Positions 33,665 to 41,518 of a stretch of 64,000 bases of DNA are shown piece after piece. The stretch's first letter is position 1. Every line of letters begins with the position of its first letter. The position numbers and the translations under genes are program-made. The notes beneath the pieces were generated by a model. It saw nothing but the letters and a program-made list of their open reading frames with translations. It did no database searches and was not told the DNA's origin. The stretch spans positions 1 through 64,000 of the forward strand of contig CAZTIG010000010.1 in the NCBI GenBank assembly GCA_964613665.1. Reading direction: 5' to 3'. Origin of the DNA: CAZQFV01 sp964613665. GTDB lineage: Bacteria > Chloroflexota > Chloroflexia > DTKN01.

Positions 33665-34253
33665 GGTCTCTCCTCGGCGCCGTGTCGCGGGCAGCCGGCG
33701 CGCGGGCCTATCATAGCACAGGGGCCGGCCCCAGGCAACTGCTTCCGCTGAGATCCGGACACAGATGCCGGTGCACCACGAATGGTGGGCCGGGACTCCG
33801 ATCGCAGCCGTGGAAATGCCCGCCACAGTGGGCCAAGAGGCCCATCTGGCAGGGCTGGGGGCCCACCGAAATGGGTCGCGTCGAGACATATCCGGATGTC
33901 AGCTTCCCCACAAGGGGGTGCGCGCCATTCGTGTCGGTGCCGCACGAGGGCGCTCCGCCTCGCCCAGTCGGAGTCCAGGCTGTGCCGAGCGTGCCGTGCC
34001 GCAAGTCCCGAGCTTCCGGTTGCGGGCAGAGCGCGCAAGGGTCGACCCCCAAAGATGGCGGGCGTCCCCCGCGCCACGGCGGCATCAAGGTCGCGGCGGT
34101 GCACCACGAACGGCAAGTGCCCGGCCTGCGCGAAGCGCGGCACAGCCGCACCATTGCTGCGCCCCGGCATGTGCGGCGTCGTGCCGTTGCCCGAGCCGGG
34201 CACTTGCCGGTCAAGGCCGGCGACTTGACGGCCGTACCCCCGCGCCGACCCCC
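33665..34253. other. Non-coding region with three spaced motifs and long-loop hairpins
   Basis: No credible gene. The motif CGGTGCnnCACGAR occurs at 33769, 33935 and 34097 (spacing 166 and 162). After the first, GGTGGGCC (33784-33791) pairs with GGCCCACC (33860-33867), loop 68. After the third, CGGCAAGTGCCCGGC (34111-34125) pairs perfectly with GCCGGGCACTTGCCG (34195-34209), loop 69. The middle occurrence belongs to the 75-base dispersed repeat. An inner hairpin, TGGGCC-AAGA-GGCCCA, lies in the first loop. Confidence 0.6.
33922..33996 (+). repeat. Dispersed repeat, copy 2 of 3
   Basis: It contains GTCGGTGCCGCACGA, then GCGCTCCGCCTCGCCC and GGAGTCC, shared with the copies at 8451-8525 (minus) and 63867-63940. 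Confidence 0.6.
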
Positions 34254-34282
34254 GTGACTGTGCCGCCGGTTTCTCCTACAAT
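34254..34282 (+). promoter_or_regulatory. Promoter GTGACT-17-TACAAT
   Basis: TACAAT at 34277-34282 with a fair -35 (GTGACT, 34254-34259) at 17 bases, 75 bases before ATG 34358. Confidence 0.45.
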
Positions 34283-34357
34283 AGCACTTGCCATAGGGTA
34301 CCAGCCAACGGGACCGGCGTCACCTTTGTGCACGAGCAGTTCGGAAAGGAGGTAGCC

Positions 34358-35128
34358 ATGAGGCGAGTCACCGTGGTGGCCTGTGGTCTGCTGATGGTTC
34401 TGTTTGCCTCAAGCTGCGGTGCCGGGCAACCGGCAGAGAGCCCTCCCCCGTCAACAGCAACGACCTCGCCCACCCGGCCGCCTACCCCGACCCCCACGCG
34501 CGAACCGACGAAGCTGCCGACCGCGCGTGCCACGGCAAGCCCTCGGTCGACGCCGCACGCCGCCTCCGCCGATGCCACATACGCCGCACTCCTCGCACGC
34601 GCCCAAAAGGCAGATCCAACCCTCGACTTCATGGCCCTGCGGATGGCCTATGTCGAGACGACCGGGTATGACCCCTACGGCTTTGACCAGGTTGAGCGAA
34701 AGGCAGATATGTACACTGCCTTGGGCAACAAGGACTATGAACAGGCGCTGGCGCTGGCCGACCAGATCCTGGAACAGAACTACCTCTCACCGGATGCCCA
34801 TCTGGTGGCCCTCAATGCCCATGAAGGCCTGGGTCATACACAGGATGCGGATCTCCACCGCTACTTCCTCAACGGGTTGGTCACCTCGATCATGGAGTCG
34901 GGTGACGGCAAGAGCCCGGAGACAGCCTTCATCGTGGTCCTGATCGAAGAAGAGTACATGATCCTCAGCGTACTGGGTGTTCGCTCCGGCGGGCAACGTA
35001 TCGCAGAGGAGGATGGGCACTCCTACGATGTCTTTGAAGGGATACTGGGGGAGACAGACACCCAGGTCACGGTCTATTTCAACATCGACATACCGTTTCA
35101 GTGGCTGGCGAACTCTTTCGGCCACTGA
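34358..35128 (+). CDS. DUF4919-like lipoprotein
   Basis: 256 residues. The signal peptide ends in a lipobox-like FASSC (Cys near residue 20), then a Pro/Thr/Ser linker of about 45 residues (STATTSPTRPPTPTPTREP), then a domain resembling DUF4919 (PTLDFMALRMAYVETTGYDPYG; HLVALNAHEGLG; LGVRSGGQRI), a family of exported proteins of unknown function. The helical middle (ADMYTALGNKDYEQALALADQIL) looks TPR-like. AAGGAGG precedes ATG 34358. No functional link to its neighbours is evident. Confidence 0.75.
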   Translation: MRRVTVVACGLLMVLFASSCGAGQPAESPPPSTATTSPTRPPTPTPTREPTKLPTARATASPRSTPHAASADATYAALLARAQKADPTLDFMALRMAYVETTGYDPYGFDQVERKADMYTALGNKDYEQALALADQILEQNYLSPDAHLVALNAHEGLGHTQDADLHRYFLNGLVTSIMESGDGKSPETAFIVVLIEEEYMILSVLGVRSGGQRIAEEDGHSYDVFEGILGETDTQVTVYFNIDIPFQWLANSFGH

Positions 35129-35149
35129 CCCGATGCCGCTGCCCTCCGT

Positions 35150-35178
35150 TTGCGCTCCGCCGGGGGCTATAGTACAAT
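35150..35178 (+). promoter_or_regulatory. Promoter TTGCGC-17-TACAAT of gcvPA-gcvPB
   Basis: TTGCGC at 35150-35155 and TACAAT at 35173-35178 with a 17-base spacer, 86 bases before ATG 35264. An overlapping TATAGT (35168-35173) is an alternative -10. Confidence 0.5.
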
Positions 35179-35263
35179 GACCCCGGCCGGAGCACTCTCT
35201 TTGCCCCTGTCCACGCTCCATGGCCGATGCGGTTCCGGCCCACGCCCGCTGGAGGAAGAACCC

Positions 35264-36658
35264 ATGGCAGAAAGACCTATCGTCTACCCCTGCATCCCCA
35301 ACTCCGTCCCCGCCGTCAAGCAGGAGATGCTGCGCCAGCTCGGCGCCGCGGGGATGGAAGAGTTCTACGCCGACATCCCCGCCCACCTGCGGCTCCAGGA
35401 ACCGCTCGACCTGCCCCCGCCGCTCCTCTCCGAGCAGGCTCTCAAGCGCCACGTCCAGGGTCTGCTGCGCAAGAACCGGACCACCGAGCAGTACCTCTCC
35501 TTCCTCGGCGCCGGCTGCTGGCCGCACCATGTGCCGGCCGTGTGCGACGAGGTCAACCAGCGCGGCGAGTTCCTCACCGCCTACGCCGGCGAGCCCTACG
35601 ACGACCACGGCCGCTTCCAGGCTCTCTTCGAGTACACCAGCATGATGGGCGAGCTGCTGAATATGGACGTGGTCAGCGTCCCCACCTACGATGGCTTCCA
35701 GGCCACCGCCACGGCCCTGCGTATGGCCGGCCGCATCACCGGCCGGCCCCAGGTGCTCGTCGCCGGCACCACCAACCCCGACCGCCTTTCGAAGATCCGC
35801 GATTACCTCAAGCCGGCCATGCGCGTCGACCTGCTCCGCTACGACCTGCTCAGCGGGCAGCTCGACCTGGCCAACCTGCGGGCGCGTCTCTCCGCCGAGA
35901 CGGCGGCGGTCTGCTTCGAGAATCCCTCCTACCTCGGTTTCGTCGAAGGCCAGGGCGCGGAGGTCGCCCACCTGGCTCACGAGCAGGGCGCGCTCGTCGT
36001 CGTCACCGTCGACCCCCTCTCCCTGGGCGTCCTGACCCCGCCGGCCGACTATGGCGCCGACATCGCCTGCGGCGACATCCAGCCGCTGGGGATGCACATG
36101 CAGTACGGCGGCGGTCAGGCCGGCTTCATCGCCACCCGCGACGAGGAGCGCTTCGTCATGCAGTACCCCTCGCGTCTCTTTGGCATCGCCCCCACGCGCG
36201 TCCCCGGCGAGTACGGCTTTGGCGACGTGGCCTACGAGCGCACCTCCTTCGCCGAGCGCGAGCACGGCAACGAATGGGTCGGCACGGCGGCGGCCCTCTG
36301 GGGCATCACCGCCGGCGTCTACCTGGCGCTGCTCGGTCCACAGGGCATGGCCGAGCTCGGCGAGGGCATCATGGCACGCGCGCGCTACGCCCAGCTCCGC
36401 CTGGCCGAGGTCCCCGGGCTGCGCGTGCCCCTCTTTCAGTCGGCCCACTTCCAGGAGTTCGTGGTGAGCTTCGACCGGAGCGGCAAGACGGTGGCCCAGG
36501 TCAACCGGGCACTGCTCGAGCGCGGCATCTTCGGCGGCAAGGACCTGAGCCGGGAGTTCCCCGCCCTGGGCCAGAGCGCCCTCTACTGCGTGACCGAGGT
36601 GCACAGCCAGGAGGACATCGACCGGCTGGTGGAGACGCTGCGGGAGGTGGTCCGATGA
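35264..36658 (+). CDS. gcvPA: Glycine dehydrogenase (decarboxylating) subunit 1
   Basis: 464 residues, the usual length of the split P-protein alpha subunit. With subunit 2 it forms the PLP-dependent glycine decarboxylase of the glycine cleavage system. Family blocks are EEFYADIPAHLRL, FLGAGCWPHHVPAV, TAYAGEPYDDHGRFQALFEYTSM and GDIQPLGMHMQYGGGQAGFIA. GGAGGAAG lies before ATG 35264. Its stop overlaps the gcvPB start (ATGA). gcvT, gcvH and lpd are not in the window. Confidence 0.95.
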   Translation: MAERPIVYPCIPNSVPAVKQEMLRQLGAAGMEEFYADIPAHLRLQEPLDLPPPLLSEQALKRHVQGLLRKNRTTEQYLSFLGAGCWPHHVPAVCDEVNQRGEFLTAYAGEPYDDHGRFQALFEYTSMMGELLNMDVVSVPTYDGFQATATALRMAGRITGRPQVLVAGTTNPDRLSKIRDYLKPAMRVDLLRYDLLSGQLDLANLRARLSAETAAVCFENPSYLGFVEGQGAEVAHLAHEQGALVVVTVDPLSLGVLTPPADYGADIACGDIQPLGMHMQYGGGQAGFIATRDEERFVMQYPSRLFGIAPTRVPGEYGFGDVAYERTSFAEREHGNEWVGTAAALWGITAGVYLALLGPQGMAELGEGIMARARYAQLRLAEVPGLRVPLFQSAHFQEFVVSFDRSGKTVAQVNRALLERGIFGGKDLSREFPALGQSALYCVTEVHSQEDIDRLVETLREVVR

Positions 36659-38259
36659 GCCAGCGCGACATCGTGCAGGAGCGACAGGCCCAGGGCACGC
36701 CCCGGCTGCGGCGCTACCACCAGGCCCGTTGGGACGAGCCGGTCCTCTTTGAGCTCAGCCGCCCGGGGCAGCGCGGCCTCCTGGTGTCGGAGCCGGAGCC
36801 GGCCATCCGCGCCGCCGTCGGGGACGTGCTCGCCACCCTGCCGCCGGGCATGTGCCGGCAGGAGCCGCCGCACCTGCCCGAGCTGTCCCAGCCCCAGGTC
36901 GTGCGGCACTATTTCCGCCTCTCGCAGGAGAACCTAGGCGCCGACCTGAACATCGACGTCGGCCAGGGCACCTGCACCATGAAGCACAGCCCCAAGGTGC
37001 ACGAGCAGCTCGTGCGCATGCCGGAGATGACCGAGCTGCACCCACTGCAGGACGAGTCGACCGTCCAGGGCATCCTGGAAATCTACTACCGCTTCGAACA
37101 GATACTAAAGGCCATCTCCGGCATGGCGCGCTTCTCCCTGCAGCCGGGGGCCGGCTCGGCGGCCATCTACACGGCCGCGTCGATCATCCGCGCCTATCAC
37201 GAGGTGCACAGCGAGGCCCGCCGGCGCGACGAGGTCATCACCACCATCTTCTCCCACCCCTCCGATGCCGCCTGCCCCAAGACGGCCGGCTTCCGCGTCG
37301 TCACCCTCTACCCCGACGAGGACGGCTATCCCGACCTGGAGGCGCTCAAAGCGGCCGTCTCCGAGCGCACTGCCGGCCTGCTGATCACCAACCCCGAGGA
37401 CACCGGCATCTTCAACCCGCAGATCGACCGGTTCGTGCAGGTCGTTCACGACGCCGGCGGGCTCTGCTTCTACGACCAGGCCAACGCCAACGGCATCCTG
37501 GGCATCACCCGCGCCCGCGATGCCGGCTTCGACCTGTGCCATTTCAACCTGCACAAGACCTTCTCCTCGCCGCACGGCTGCGGCGGGCCGGCCGTCGGCG
37601 CCCTCGGCGTGACTGCCGAGTTGGCGCCCTTCCTGCCGGTGCCGATCGTCGACTTCGACGGCCAGCGCTACTTCCTCAACCACGACCTGCCGCACACCAT
37701 CGGCAAGATGGGCCCCTGGTACGGCGTGGCCCCCGTGGTGGTGCGGGCCTACGCCTGGGCCATGGGCCTGGGCGCGGCCGGCCTGCGCGAGGTGGCCGAG
37801 ATCGCCGTCCTCAACAACAACTACCTCCTCCAGAAGGTACTACAGATCCCCGGGGTGAGCGCGCCCTACGCCCGCGGCCGGCGGCGCATCGAGCAGGTGC
37901 GCTACTCCTGGGAGGAGCTCTGCCGCGAGACGGGCGTACACAGCGAGGAGATCGGCCTGCGGGCGGCCGATTTCGGCGTGCACTACTGGATGAGCCACCA
38001 CCCCTACGTCGTGCCCGAGCCCTGCACGCTGGAGCCGACCGAGTCGTACTCCCGCGACGAGCTGGACGAGTACGCCGCCATCCTGGCCCACGTGGCCCAG
38101 GAGGCGCGGAGCGACCCCGAGGTCGTCAGGCAGGCGCCGCACAACGCCCCGGTGCACACGGTCGACGCCGGCGCGCTGGACGACCCGGCGCAGTGGGCGG
38201 TGACCTGGCGGGCGTATCGGCGCAAGGTGGCAGGGCAGGGCCCAGGGCCTGGGGCTTAG
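36655..38259 (+). CDS. gcvPB: Glycine dehydrogenase (decarboxylating) subunit 2
   Basis: 534 residues. It carries the PLP lysine in CHFNLHKTFSSPHGCGGPA; other landmarks are STVQGILEIYYRFEQIL, SLQPGAGSAAIYTA and FYDQANANGILGI. The ATG overlaps the gcvPA stop. The last residues (GQGPGPGA) and the TAG stop are encoded by the start of a GGGCC/AGGGCTC repeat, so the C-terminus appears to be extended or replaced by repeat sequence. Confidence 0.95.
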   Translation: MSQRDIVQERQAQGTPRLRRYHQARWDEPVLFELSRPGQRGLLVSEPEPAIRAAVGDVLATLPPGMCRQEPPHLPELSQPQVVRHYFRLSQENLGADLNIDVGQGTCTMKHSPKVHEQLVRMPEMTELHPLQDESTVQGILEIYYRFEQILKAISGMARFSLQPGAGSAAIYTAASIIRAYHEVHSEARRRDEVITTIFSHPSDAACPKTAGFRVVTLYPDEDGYPDLEALKAAVSERTAGLLITNPEDTGIFNPQIDRFVQVVHDAGGLCFYDQANANGILGITRARDAGFDLCHFNLHKTFSSPHGCGGPAVGALGVTAELAPFLPVPIVDFDGQRYFLNHDLPHTIGKMGPWYGVAPVVVRAYAWAMGLGAAGLREVAEIAVLNNNYLLQKVLQIPGVSAPYARGRRRIEQVRYSWEELCRETGVHSEEIGLRAADFGVHYWMSHHPYVVPEPCTLEPTESYSRDELDEYAAILAHVAQEARSDPEVVRQAPHNAPVHTVDAGALDDPAQWAVTWRAYRRKVAGQGPGPGA

Positions 38260-38394
38260 GGCTCAGGGACCAGGGACCAGGGCTCAGGGACCAGGGCTCA
38301 GGGCCCAGGGCCTGGGGCTGCGGGACCAAGCAGTGGCCCCGGATCTGATACCTGAGCCCTGAGCCCCAAGCCCTGAGCCCTGAGCCCTGAACCT
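38231..38394. repeat. Inverted heptamer array E (AGGGCTC / TGAGCCC)
   Basis: Eight in-phase 7-base units (AGGGCTC, AGGGACC and variants, 38258-38313) face six units of the complementary word (TGAGCCC and variants, 38353-38394) across about 40 bases. The whole can fold into a large slipped hairpin. It begins inside gcvPB. Confidence 0.8.
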
Positions 38395-38489
38395 TGCGTG
38401 CACATGTCTGTTGCTTGTCACTTGTCACTTGACGCTTGCTACCCGAGGACAACCATGCTCCACCACAGCAAGGACAAGGAGAGCGCCCA

Positions 38490-39611
38490 TTGGCTCTGCA
38501 ACGGTGCCTGGGCCTGATCGTCAACCCCATCGCCGGGCTGGGGGGCCGCGTCGGGCTGAAGGGCACGGACGGGCCGGAGATCGTCGAGCTGGCGCGGTCC
38601 CTGGGGGCACGGCCGGCGGCGTCGGAGCGGGCCTCCGTGGCGCTGCGCGCGCTGGCGGCCCTGCCCGGCCTGGAGCTGATCACCTATCCCGGCGAGATGG
38701 GCGCCGACGCGGCGGCGATGGGCGGCCTGGCGGCAACGGTCATCGGCGCGATCCAGGCCGGCCGCACCACGGCGGAGGACACCTACCGGGCGGCGCGGGA
38801 CATGCGCGACTGGCCGGTGGACCTGCTGCTCTTTGCCGGCGGCGACGGCACGGCGCGGGATATCTACCGCGCGGTGGGGTTGGACCTGCCGGTGCTGGGC
38901 ATACCGGCCGGGGTCAAGATGCACTCGGCGGTCTATGCCATCAGCCCGCGCCACGCCGGCGAGCTGGCGTCCCTGTATCTGCAAGGCAGCGCCGGCCGGC
39001 TGCGCGAGGCCGAGGTGATGGACATCGACGAGGAGGCCTTTCGCCGGGGCATTGTCGCCGCGCGGCTGTATGGCTACCTCCGGGTGCCCTACCGCCGGCA
39101 GATGGTCCAGGGCGTCAAGGCGGCCAGCCCGGGCGCCGAGCAGGAGACGGCGCGGGCCATCGCCCGGGCGGTGATCGAGCGCATGGAGGCCGGCTGCCTC
39201 TACATCGTCGGCCCGGGCACGACCACGCGGGCCGTCGCCGCGGCGCTGGGCCTGGAAAAGACCCTGCTGGGCGTGGACGTCATCGCCGACGGGCGGCTTC
39301 TGGCCGCCGACGTGAGCGAGGCGCAGCTGCTGGAGCTGATGCGGGGGCGGCGGGCCCGCATCATCGTCACGCCCATCGGCGGGCAAGGCTATCTCTTTGG
39401 GCGGGGCAACCAGCCGATCAGCCCGCGGGTGATCGAGGCGGTGGGTCCGGCCAACGTCATCGTCGTGGCCGCGCCGGAGAAGCTCCAGGCGCTCGGCGGC
39501 CGGCCACTCCTGGTCGACAGCGGCGACGAGGCCGTCGATCGGCTGTTGTGCGGCTACGCGCGGGTGGTCACGGGGTACGGCGAGGAGGCGGTGTGTAGGG
39601 TCTCGTGCTAG
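38490..39611 (+). CDS. ATP-NAD kinase family protein (COG3199-like), TTG start
   Basis: 373 residues. The N-terminal domain has the GGDG signature (LLLFAGGDGTARDIYRAVG) of NAD and diacylglycerol kinases, and PAGVKMHSAVYAI plus the C-terminal region (VTPIGGQGYLFGRGNQPISP) match the COG3199 predicted polyphosphate- or ATP-dependent NAD kinase group. Actual substrate unproven. The start is TTG 38490, 8 bases after AAGGAGAG, giving the family-typical beginning LGLIVNPIAGLGGRVGLKG. It follows array E and may be read with gcvPA-gcvPB. Confidence 0.82.
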   Translation: MALQRCLGLIVNPIAGLGGRVGLKGTDGPEIVELARSLGARPAASERASVALRALAALPGLELITYPGEMGADAAAMGGLAATVIGAIQAGRTTAEDTYRAARDMRDWPVDLLLFAGGDGTARDIYRAVGLDLPVLGIPAGVKMHSAVYAISPRHAGELASLYLQGSAGRLREAEVMDIDEEAFRRGIVAARLYGYLRVPYRRQMVQGVKAASPGAEQETARAIARAVIERMEAGCLYIVGPGTTTRAVAAALGLEKTLLGVDVIADGRLLAADVSEAQLLELMRGRRARIIVTPIGGQGYLFGRGNQPISPRVIEAVGPANVIVVAAPEKLQALGGRPLLVDSGDEAVDRLLCGYARVVTGYGEEAVCRVSC

Positions 39612-39649
39612 GCCTGATCGAGCAGCCGCTACGAGGAAGACGACGGGCG

Positions 39650-39817
39650 ACAGACGATGGACGACTGGCGATTGACGACTGACGATTGACGATTGACGAC
39701 TGACGATGGACGATTGACGACTGACGATGGACGATTGACGACTGACGATGGACCAAGGACCAAGAAGCAGGATGCAAGAGGCAGGATGCAGGATGCAGGA
39801 TGCAAGAAGGAGGTTGG
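39650..39817 (+). repeat. Heptamer array F (24 phase-locked units)
   Basis: Counting 7 bases at a time from 39650 gives 24 consecutive units ending one base before the next ATG: ATTGACG/ACTGACG/ATGGACG variants, then AAGGACC, AAGAAGC, AGGATGC (repeated) and finally AAGAAGG and AGGTTGG, which together form the ribosome site of the next gene. An internal 21-base supercycle (ATTGACG ACTGACG ATGGACG) occurs three times. It starts 39 bases after the upstream stop. Confidence 0.8.
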
Positions 39818-39818
39818 C

Positions 39819-40580
39819 ATGGATATCACAGGCAAGGTGGCCATCGTGACCGGTGGGGCCGCGGGCATCGGCCGGGCCACGGCGCTGCTCCTGGCCCGCG
39901 CCGGGGCGGCCGTCGCGGTGGTGGACCTGGACCAGGTCGGCGGCGAGTCCCTGGCGCAGCAGATTGCCGGGACGGGCGGGCGGGCCATCTTCATCCCCGC
40001 CGACGTTTCCCAGGAGGCGGCCTGCCAGCGGGCGGTGGAGCGGACGGTGCGCGAGTTCGGCCGGCTGGACATTCTCTTTAACAACGCCGGCATCGTCCGC
40101 CGGGCCACGGTGGTCGAGACCACCACGGAGGAGTGGGACCGGGTTATGGCGGTAAACGTCCGCGCGGTCTTTTTGCTCTGCAAGTACACCATCCCGCATA
40201 TGGCCGCGGCCGGCGGCGGGTCGATCGTCAACAACGCCTCCGGTTGGGGCATCGTCGGCGGCGCCCGGGCGGCAGCCTACTGCGCCTCCAAGGGCGCGGT
40301 CGTGCAGCTCACGCGGGCGATGGCCATCGACCACGGCGGGCAGAACATCCGCGTCAACTGCATCTGCCCGGGCGACACCGACACGGCCTTGCTGCGCAGC
40401 GAGGCCCGCCAGCTGGGCGTGGACGAGGCCAGCTTCCTGGCCGAGGCGGCGGACCGTCCCCTACGGCGCATCGCCCAGCCCGAGGAGATCGCCCAGGCGG
40501 TGCTCTTCCTGGCCAGCGACGCTGCCTCCTTCGTCACCGGGGCGGTGCTGGCGGTGGATGGGGGAGCGTCTGCGGACTAG
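39819..40580 (+). CDS. Short-chain dehydrogenase/reductase (first of two)
   Basis: 253 residues, classical SDR: cofactor loop TGGAAGIGRA, NNAG in FNNAGIV, and a catalytic Y-x3-K in AAYCASKGAVVQL with a Ser upstream in NNASGWG. Asp in VVDLDQ after beta-2 suggests NAD rather than NADP. The start is ATG 39819, with AAGGAGG inside the heptamer array; the frame continues upstream through the array (TTDDGRL repeats) but that is unlikely to be translated. Substrate unknown. A second SDR follows after 113 bases. Confidence 0.88.
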   Translation: MDITGKVAIVTGGAAGIGRATALLLARAGAAVAVVDLDQVGGESLAQQIAGTGGRAIFIPADVSQEAACQRAVERTVREFGRLDILFNNAGIVRRATVVETTTEEWDRVMAVNVRAVFLLCKYTIPHMAAAGGGSIVNNASGWGIVGGARAAAYCASKGAVVQLTRAMAIDHGGQNIRVNCICPGDTDTALLRSEARQLGVDEASFLAEAADRPLRRIAQPEEIAQAVLFLASDAASFVTGAVLAVDGGASAD

Positions 40581-40584
40581 GAAC

Positions 40585-40618
40585 CGTTGCACGTTCACAC
40601 GTTCCACGTTGGCACGTT
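40585..40618 (+). repeat. Short CGTTNNCA word array
   Basis: CGTTGCA, CGTTCACA, CGTTCCA, CGTTGGCA and CGTTT follow one another with 7- or 8-base spacing, starting 4 bases after the SDR stop. These are the same words as in array G at 42291. Confidence 0.65.
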
Positions 40619-40693
40619 TCCGATTCAGCCGGTTCCATGTGCGTGTCCCGGTCACAGCAGGAGCTTGGACGATTCCCCAGGTAGGAGGTGACG

Positions 40694-41443
40694 ATGCGCG
40701 GTCTGGCGGGCAAACGTGTGCTCATCACCGGAGGGGCCGGCGGCATTGGCGCGGCCACGGCGGCGCGCTTTGTGGAGGAAGGGGCCCAGGTGTTCGTGCT
40801 GGACCGCGATGCGGCCGGCTGCCAAAGGCTGCGGGACACGTGGCCCACCGTGGGCACGCTCGTGGCCGACGTGGCCGACGAGGGCGCGGTGGCCGGCGCT
40901 TTCGCCGAGATGGACCGCCTGGCCGGCGGGATCGACGTGCTGATCAACAACGCCGGGATCAGCATGCGCCACCGCTTCCTGGAGATCACGCCCCAGGAGT
41001 GGCGGCAGACGCTGGCGGTGAACCTGACCGGCCTCTTCCTGGTGGCTCAGGAGGCGGCGCGGCGCATGCGGGCCCAGGGCAGCGGGGTCATCCTGAACAT
41101 GGGCTCGACCAACGGCCTGGTGGGCTACCCCTTCTACGCCGCCTACAACACCTCCAAGGCCGGGGTGATCGAGCTGACCCGCTCCATGGCCCTGGAGCTG
41201 GGGCCGGCCGTGCGGGTGAACGCCGTCTGCCCCGGCTTTATCATGACCCCCATGCAGGAGGCCGAGTACACGCCGGCGATGCGCCGCGCGTTCGAGGAGA
41301 AGGTGCCGCTGAAGCGACTGGGCCGGCCGGAGGAGGTGGCCGCGCTCTTTGCCTTCCTGGCCTCCGATGACGCTGCCTTCATCACGGGGCAGTGTTTCGT
41401 CATCGACGGGGGCGAGATCGCCGGCGGCCTGGCCAGCCGGTAG
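40694..41443 (+). CDS. Short-chain dehydrogenase/reductase (second of two)
   Basis: 249 residues: TGGAGGIGAATAARF cofactor loop, Asp after beta-2 (FVLDRD) favouring NAD, INNAG, and catalytic Ser...Y-x3-K in MGSTNGLVGYPFYAAYNTSKAG. The C-terminus ends ITGQCFVIDGGEIAGG. TAGGAGGTGACG precedes ATG 40694. Similar in length but clearly diverged from the neighbouring SDR, so not a recent duplicate. Substrate unknown. Confidence 0.88.
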   Translation: MRGLAGKRVLITGGAGGIGAATAARFVEEGAQVFVLDRDAAGCQRLRDTWPTVGTLVADVADEGAVAGAFAEMDRLAGGIDVLINNAGISMRHRFLEITPQEWRQTLAVNLTGLFLVAQEAARRMRAQGSGVILNMGSTNGLVGYPFYAAYNTSKAGVIELTRSMALELGPAVRVNAVCPGFIMTPMQEAEYTPAMRRAFEEKVPLKRLGRPEEVAALFAFLASDDAAFITGQCFVIDGGEIAGGLASR

Positions 41444-41444
41444 C

Positions 41445-41473
41445 TTGTCCAAAAGGGAAAACTGCGCTACAAT
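41445..41473 (+). promoter_or_regulatory. Promoter TTGTCC-17-TACAAT
   Basis: TTGTCC at 41445-41450 and TACAAT at 41468-41473 with a 17-base spacer, directly after the SDR stop and 45 bases before the ABC gene. Confidence 0.6.
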
Positions 41474-41518
41474 ACCGCTGGCCCCGAGGGGGACAGACAG
41501 GCGAGGAGGCCGTAGACA

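Noticed and set aside
33640..34257. 205-codon frame upstream of the DUF4919 gene
   Set aside because: It crosses the start region of the VOC fusion gene on the other strand, and its His/Arg/Pro-rich composition changes with the repeats; no motif or ribosome site.
35227..38259. Single 1010-codon frame across both gcv genes
   Set aside because: The first 476 codons are an off-frame reading of gcvPA. gcvPB starts at the ATG overlapping the gcvPA stop.
39693..39818. N-terminal extension of the SDR with TTDDGRL repeats
   Set aside because: It is a translation of the heptamer array; the ribosome site is directly before ATG 39819, and SDR proteins begin at MDITGKV.
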